Positions 47,209-64,000 of a DNA stretch of 64,000 nucleotides are shown here, one piece after another. This DNA is from Aptenodytes patagonicus (lineage: Eukaryota; Chordata; Aves; Sphenisciformes; Spheniscidae), in the NCBI RefSeq assembly GCF_965638725.1, contig NC_134975.1, forward strand, positions 2,554,179 through 2,618,178, written 5' to 3'. The position numbers and the translations under genes are program-made. The notes under the pieces are model-generated. The model saw only the letters and a program-made list of their open reading frames with translations. It was not told the origin of the DNA and did no database searches. Positions within the stretch are counted from its first letter, which is position 1. Every line of letters begins with the position of its first letter.

Positions 47209-48115
47209 GGGACACCCCCGGACGCCCCTGCAACACCCCCCGGGCCCCGCCGGCACCCCGCTGCCTTCCTGGGCCCCCCCCTGGGGCTGTTTACACTGGA
47301 TATGAAGGATCCCCCCCTCGGGGGCATGAGCCAAAGCTGAAGCGCGGGCAGGGGGCCGAGGGGTCACAGCCCGGCCTGGGGGGGCCACGAGCCCTCGGGG
47401 TGCACCCGCTCCCTGTCACCCTTTCCAAAGCCTTTCCTGGGGTATGGGGCCGGCGGGGCTAATCCTGAGCACCCCGAGCTGGGGAGGGGGGGCAGCCCAG
47501 GCCCCCTGCAGAGGGGGGGTCGGTGGGGCTCCGGACCCCTGGGTCCCCCTCCCGCCATGCCCAGCGGGTGTCCCCCAGCCGCCCCCCCCCCCCCCACCAA
47601 AGGTGGTCCCCACGTGCAGGGACGCTGGGTCGGTCCCTGTCTGGGGCTGGGGTCCCTGCTGGGGGCCAGGGTGCCTGTCTGGGGCTGCCTTGGGGTGCAG
47701 GCAGACGAGGTCGGACGGGATTTCTGGGCAAGAAGGACCCCAGACTCATTTTCAGGTTTCCCCATTCCCTGCTGGAACCGGAGCGAAGGTTTGGGGGTGC
47801 CACCCCCCCCCCCTCCCCGGGGCACTTCGAGGGGTATCCCCCGGTCGGTGGCCGGGGCTGCAAGTGCCCGTTATATGAGTTAGGGGCCCTGAGCGGGGCC
47901 GGGGCGAGGAGGGGTCTGCGCGGCCACCCCCAGCCCGGCCCGGGGGCCAGGCCCTGGAGAATCCCTTTTTCCTGGTGTTTTCACCAGGTTCCGCAGGGGC
48001 TGCCCGGGGGAGGGGGGGGGCCAGCCCGGACCCCCAGCTCGGGACATCGCCCCGCGCCCCCGGCTCCGGTGGGGCGGGTTTGTAAATGCTGAATAAAGAC
48101 GAAGGGACTCTGACC
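47209..48115 (+). other. ERBB3: ERBB3 3'UTR
   Basis: About 0.9 kb of GC-rich sequence with C-runs (for example at 47579-47596) ending at the poly(A) signal at 48092. No open frame with family resemblance is present. Confidence 0.8.
48092..48097 (+). terminator. ERBB3: ERBB3 poly(A) signal
   Basis: AATAAA in aatgctgaataaagacg, followed by a G-rich stretch (48146-48170) that could serve as the downstream element. Cleavage is expected near 48110-48115. Confidence 0.85.
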
Positions 48116-48364
48116 AGAAGTGATGATGCTGCTGCTGCTGCTGGGGGGGGGGGACGGGACCGGGGGGGGGCGGAACGGGCCGTGCCTGGGGCCGGGGGGC
48201 TGCTGTGGGGCCGGGGGCTGCGGTGGGGCAGGGCCGTGAGCGGGGGCCTGCAGTGGGGCAGGGGCACCGACAGCCCCAGGCCCCCGCTGGCGCCGCGGGG
48301 CCGGTGCCCGTCCGTCCCCGTCCCCCCCCCCCGCGCCCCGCCCCGCCCCGCCCCGAGCGGACCC
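48116..48364. other. Short intergenic space between ERBB3 and PA2G4
   Basis: It holds a (CTG)5 run at about 48127-48142, then short G-rich duplications (ggggccgggggctgc and gtggggcaggg phrases). No gene seen. Confidence 0.6.
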
Positions 48365-48703
48365 TTACCTGGAGACTACACTTCCCAGCGGCCCACGCGC
48401 GCCACTTCCGGTCACGCTGTCCCGCCCACCCCGCGACGTCTCTCGCGAGAGCCGCAGCGCCCCCCCGGGAGCTGTAGTCCGCGGTGGGCGCCGGGCCGGG
48501 CCTCGCGCGCGGCGCCGCGGGGGCTGCCGGGAGCTGTAGTCCGGGGGGGCGGGGACTCGCCTTCCCAGCGTGCCCCGCACGGAGCCCGCGCTCCTGCCCT
48601 GCTCGCGCTCTCTCGCTCGCGCTCCCCGGGGTCTCCTCAGCGCGGCGGCGGCGGCGGCGGCGCGGGGGGCGGCGGCGGCGGCCGGGCGTAGGCGGCTCCG
48701 ACC
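48365..48703 (+). promoter_or_regulatory. PA2G4: PA2G4 promoter: ZNF143-like sites, ETS site, TCTCGCGAGA palindrome
   Basis: TATA-less CpG-island promoter. A site on + reads ACTACACTTCCCAGCGGCC from 48375. Two sites on the minus strand appear as GGGAGCTGTAGT at 48467-48478 and 48529-48540. An ETS-like CACTTCCGGTCA lies near 48403, and the palindrome TCTCGCGAGA is at 48441-48450, a known core element of housekeeping promoters. A (CGG)n run near 48642-48661 is in the likely 5'UTR. The start codon lies in a good context (gaccATGt). Confidence 0.75.
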
Positions 48704-60902
<12,199 letters not shown>

Positions 60903-61116
60903 GCAGCTCCCGCTCCCTCCATGTAGCACCCAATTCACACACACTCGCCCCTTTTCCCCCCAAAACAGAAGCAAAATAATCTAGCACTGTTTGTCTCTTA
61001 CGACCAAACAACAAACAGTCTGGACTTCCCACTGACTACAACCAGCTCCTATTGACTTTGCCAATGAGGGAGGATTCTCTCAGCCACTTCAGACTACTTA
61101 AAAAAGAAAGCAGAAA

Positions 61117-61122
61117 AATAAA
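61117..61122 (+). terminator. PA2G4: PA2G4 proximal poly(A) signal
   Basis: AATAAA in cagaaaaataaaatcagg, 215 bases after the stop codon; plausible for a short 3'UTR form. Confidence 0.55.
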
Positions 61123-62215
61123 ATCAGGAGTAAAAGCTAGTCTATATCCACTCTTTCTAACCTTTTGTAATACCCATACTTGTTGAAGACGTGAACAACT
61201 CAGCCAATCCCAGTGAGAGAGGGAGTGTAGAGAGCTGCCTGCTTTCTTTTTCCTTCCCCCCCTCCCCCTTTTTTTTTTTAATTTCTCCCTTTACAGATTT
61301 TCTTGGAGGGAAAAAAAAAACCAAACCAAGCAAACAGCCGATTACGCCCGAGAAAAAGTACCCTGTGTTTAGTGATTATGGTACGCGTGGACGGTGTAAG
61401 GTGATCTGCCTCGCTGCGCCGCCTCGGCTCCTCCCGGCCGCGTGGGCATTCCTCTCCGTTGCCTTGGGGGCAGAGGATTTCTCACTCTCTTCTTTTAGCC
61501 TCTAGATTGTACATTTATAATTGGGAAAAATATCAAATTTTATGTCCCCTGTGAAACTGCAGACTGTTCCGTCTACTCTGTTCTGTCTCTGCCTTGATTT
61601 ACGTATAAACGCTCTATTTTTTAATACGCCGCTGTGGCGAGCTCGTTTTTAAATTGACTGTCCAACCTGCTCGGAAGCAGATGACGTTCCCCGCCCGACA
61701 GCTCTGCGGAGGGGCAGGAGGCAGGCGAGCTGCCCGCCACCCAGCAGTGGTTTTTAATTCCCTGGTGTCCCGGGGAGTTTTATTCTTCCCCGTGGCTGGT
61801 TTCCATGGCCCGTGAGCGCGTTCCGCTCTTTCACGTGCGTCGGCGGCTCTGGAGAGGGTCTCCTGTCCGCACGCGCTCCTCTGGCGATAGGCGGGGGAAA
61901 CGCGGCAGGAGTTGTCGGACTCGGGCTAGAGTCCGGCCAGGGGTATTGCTCTTTTATAGTAAGTCTTTTTTAAAAAAAAAAAAAAAAAAAAGGAAAAAAA
62001 AAAGAAAAAAGCCGATTGAATTACATGTAGTCGAACGTGAGGTTTTTTTGCCGATACCTGCTGACCGGCTCTCTGGTTATTCCCCGCTGTAGCTGAATTC
62101 GGGAAAAACTCTCGCCTTTAAAAACGCTCCCGGGCGTCTCCGCAGGCACCATGCTTCCTCGCCAAGATCTGGGTTTTCCACCCCAAACTCCACACGTGCA
62201 AATATTACCAAAGTC

Positions 62216-62231
62216 AATAAAAGAGAATAAA
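62216..62231 (+). terminator. PA2G4: PA2G4 distal poly(A) signals (two overlapping-spaced AATAAA)
   Basis: AATAAA at 62216-62221 and again at 62226-62231 in gtcaataaaagagaataaatg. A T-rich stretch (attttttttt, 62240-62250) follows and suits a downstream element. The tandem signal makes this the likely main end of the long 3'UTR. Confidence 0.65.
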
Positions 62232-62249
62232 TGATGCACTATTTTTTTT

Positions 62250-62860
62250 TCCCCCCCCTGAATTTTTCCATCTCTTCTCTGCTCCTGTTCTCGAACCCTT
62301 CCAGCTCTGGCGGGGCCCCGGGGCCGGCGCGGGACGGACGCGGGCTCCTCGCCCAGCGCTGGCCGGAGCGGGAGGGCTGGCGCCGCTGGCGGTCTGGTCT
62401 GGGCAGCTCCGACGGCGTAACCGTGACCTCGAGCGAAAAAAGAAACCTCCTTCCCCAGGAGGAACGTTTCAGCGTTTCTAAGCAATATTCTGCCCTCTGT
62501 GGAAGACGGGCAGAGCTGACCTTTCTCGTAGTCCAGGTTTATAAACCACGGAGACTCGCTGGAGGTTTATTTAATTTCCTACTTTGAAGAAAAAAAAGAA
62601 AAATCCTGTCCCTCTCGGTACAAGAAACAAAAACCCAGTTGTTAAAAAATTTTGACAAGCGGAAACTCCCGAGAGGAATTCTGTAACGGACTTTTTTCCC
62701 CCCCCCCCCAGAATAGACTTGCTGGTGAGGTCTCCCTTTGGCCGGGGGAACGGCTCTGCTCTTTGGGGCCGGGGGGGCCGGGGCCGGCCGTGCGGGGACC
62801 CCCCCCCCCCCCGCCGCCACCGGGCCTGCGGGGCGCGGGCCTTCTCCCCCGGGGCCGCGC
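62250..62860. other. Intergenic space between PA2G4 and RPL41
   Basis: No gene recognised. The left half is mixed composition; from about 62740 the sequence turns strongly CpG-rich as the RPL41 promoter begins, with a poly-C run at about 62800-62812. Confidence 0.6.
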
Positions 62861-63113
62861 AAAATGGCCGCCGGCGGGCGGACTACAGCTCCCGCCATGC
62901 CCCCGGGGGCGGGGACTACAGCTCCCGTCGTGCCCCGCGCCGGGGTGGGCGGGGACATGGGCGCTACCCTATAAATAGGCCCCGGCGGGCGGCGGGGGCC
63001 TCTCTCGGCCGCTGCTGCCGCCATCTTGTGGGCCGCCGCCGGCCGCCTCTATCCGCCTCCATCCGCCGCCGCCGCCCGCCCGCCGGGACTGAGCGCGGCG
63101 CCTCCGCACCGCC
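62861..63113 (+). promoter_or_regulatory. RPL41: RPL41 promoter: YY1-like site, two ZNF143-like sites, TATA box, TOP start
   Basis: A YY1-like AAATGGCCGCC begins at 62862. Two tandem ZNF143/Staf-type sites follow: ACTACAGCTCCCGCCATGCC from 62882 and ACTACAGCTCCCGTCGTGCC from 62915. The TATA box TATAAATA is at 62970-62977, and about 25-30 bases later the pyrimidine-rich cctctctcggcc (62999-63010) suits a terminal oligopyrimidine start. A second YY1-like word, GCCGCCATCTTG, is at 63017-63028, downstream of the start, as in many ribosomal-protein genes. Overall layout parallels the RPS26 promoter. Confidence 0.8.
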
Positions 63114-63627
63114 ATGAGGGCCAAGGTGAGCGGTGGGGGCGGCCGATGGCGCCTCATCCCCCCTTTCCCCCCCCCCCCCCCCCCAACAACGGGGGGTCCC
63201 CAGCAACGGCCGGGCCCGGCCGGGAGGGCGCGCTGTGGCCTGGGGAGCCCCGGAGGGGGGTGGGGTGTACGGGGGGGGGGGGGGTCCCTGGGTGCAGGGG
63301 GCGGGGGGTCTCGGTTGCACCGGGACGTGGAGCGGGGCCGGGAGTGTCGGTGCGGGGGGCTGGGGGGGGGGGGGGGGGGGGGGGCGCAGGCGGGGGTCGT
63401 GCCCGGGGGGGGGGGGTTTGTCCCGGGCGTGTTGGGAGCGGGGGCCTATCGCGGGGGGGGCCCTGGGGGAAGGCGGGGGGGTCCGTGGGGAGGGACCGGG
63501 GCCCCCGCGGGGGTCGGGGGGGGGGGGGGGCCGGGCCCGCTCCGGGCTCACGGGCGGGACGCGGCCCCAGCACCGCCGGCGCCGGCACTGACGCAGCCCC
63601 CTCCTCTCCCTCTCTCTTCCCCGCAGT
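63114..63627 (+). CDS. RPL41: RPL41, 60S ribosomal protein eL41, partial (runs into gap)
   Basis: RPL41 is a 25-residue, highly basic ribosomal peptide bridging the two subunits. The ATG at 63114 opens MRAK, and the donor gtgagc begins at 63126. The intron ends at ccgcag (63621-63626), and exon 2 begins with a single T at 63627, the first base of the Trp codon expected at position 5, before the gap swallows the rest. Identity rests on MRAK, the splice site right after residue 4, the ribosomal-protein-type promoter and its place just after PA2G4, as in mammals. The intron (63126-63626) is almost all G-rich, including a G-run of about 23 near 63362. Confidence 0.88.
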
Positions 63628-63727
63628 NNNNNNNNNNNNNNNNNNNNNNNNNNNNNNNNNNNNNNNNNNNNNNNNNNNNNNNNNNNNNNNNNNNNNNNNN
63701 NNNNNNNNNNNNNNNNNNNNNNNNNNN
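63628..63727. other. Assembly gap of 100 N between RPL41 and SMARCC2
   Basis: Exactly 100 N, the usual placeholder for unknown length. It truncates RPL41 one base into exon 2 on its left and cuts through a SMARCC2 exon on its right. Because both sides are inside exons of genes that face each other, the true missing length must hold at least the rest of RPL41 and the downstream part of SMARCC2. Confidence 0.95.
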
Positions 63728-63998
<271 letters not shown>

Positions 63999-64000
63999 GT

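Larger units (their letters stand above)
60903..62240 (+). other. PA2G4: PA2G4 3'UTR
   Basis: Sequence after the stop codon includes a first poly(A) signal AATAAA at 61117-61122 and a distal pair at 62216-62221 and 62226-62231, so short and long 3'UTRs are both possible. It has A-rich tracts near 61310 and 61970-62010. No open frame with family resemblance is present. Confidence 0.65.

Overview
This is vertebrate nuclear DNA, almost certainly from a bird and probably from a GC-rich microchromosome. It has spliced genes with GT-AG introns, very short GC-rich introns, long G or C homopolymers and many minisatellites. One solo LTR, antisense inside a PA2G4 intron, resembles a family I know from non-galliform (neoavian) birds. 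The species call is inference; the gene identities rest on protein sequence read directly from the exons.

Layout from left to right. 1-8102 has no recognisable coding exon and is probably the 5' region of IKZF4. IKZF4 (Eos, an Ikaros-family zinc-finger repressor) runs on + from a start codon at 8118 to a stop at 29047, with a long 3'UTR ending near 31545. A G-rich minisatellite field fills 31550-32235. RPS26 (+, 32607-33520) is complete in four coding exons. ERBB3 (+, 34770-47208) is complete in 28 exons coding for about 1326 residues; a 100-N gap lies in its first intron. PA2G4 (+, 48704-60902), encoding the ErbB3-binding protein EBP1, is complete in 13 exons and 394 residues. RPL41 starts at 63114 but only its first exon and one further base survive before a second 100-N gap (63628-63727). 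Beyond the gap is a partial exon of SMARCC2 on the minus strand, covering the SANT region.

The order IKZF4-RPS26-ERBB3-PA2G4-RPL41 matches mammalian 12q13-type synteny. In mammals ZC3H10, ESYT1, MYL6B and MYL6 lie between RPL41 and SMARCC2. Here only a conventional-size gap separates the two, so those genes are either inside the gap, misplaced, or lost. The three housekeeping genes (RPS26, PA2G4, RPL41) have promoters sharing ACTACA-N2-TCCC (ZNF143/Staf-like) motifs. RPS26 and RPL41 also have TATA boxes and terminal-oligopyrimidine starts. ERBB3 (a receptor pseudokinase) and PA2G4 (its binding protein) are neighbours about 600 bp apart.

IKZF4 contains three single-base discrepancies in otherwise strongly conserved coding sequence (about 20400, 26729 and 28897). 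They look like assembly errors, because adjusting all three gives a coherent 526-residue protein. ERBB3, PA2G4 and RPS26 need no adjustment. I found no CRISPR array, operon-like system, intact mobile element or novel multi-gene system. The most interesting observations are regulatory (shared promoter motifs, a possible alternative IKZF4 first exon), structural (minisatellites in many ERBB3 introns) and assembly-related (the RPL41/SMARCC2 junction).
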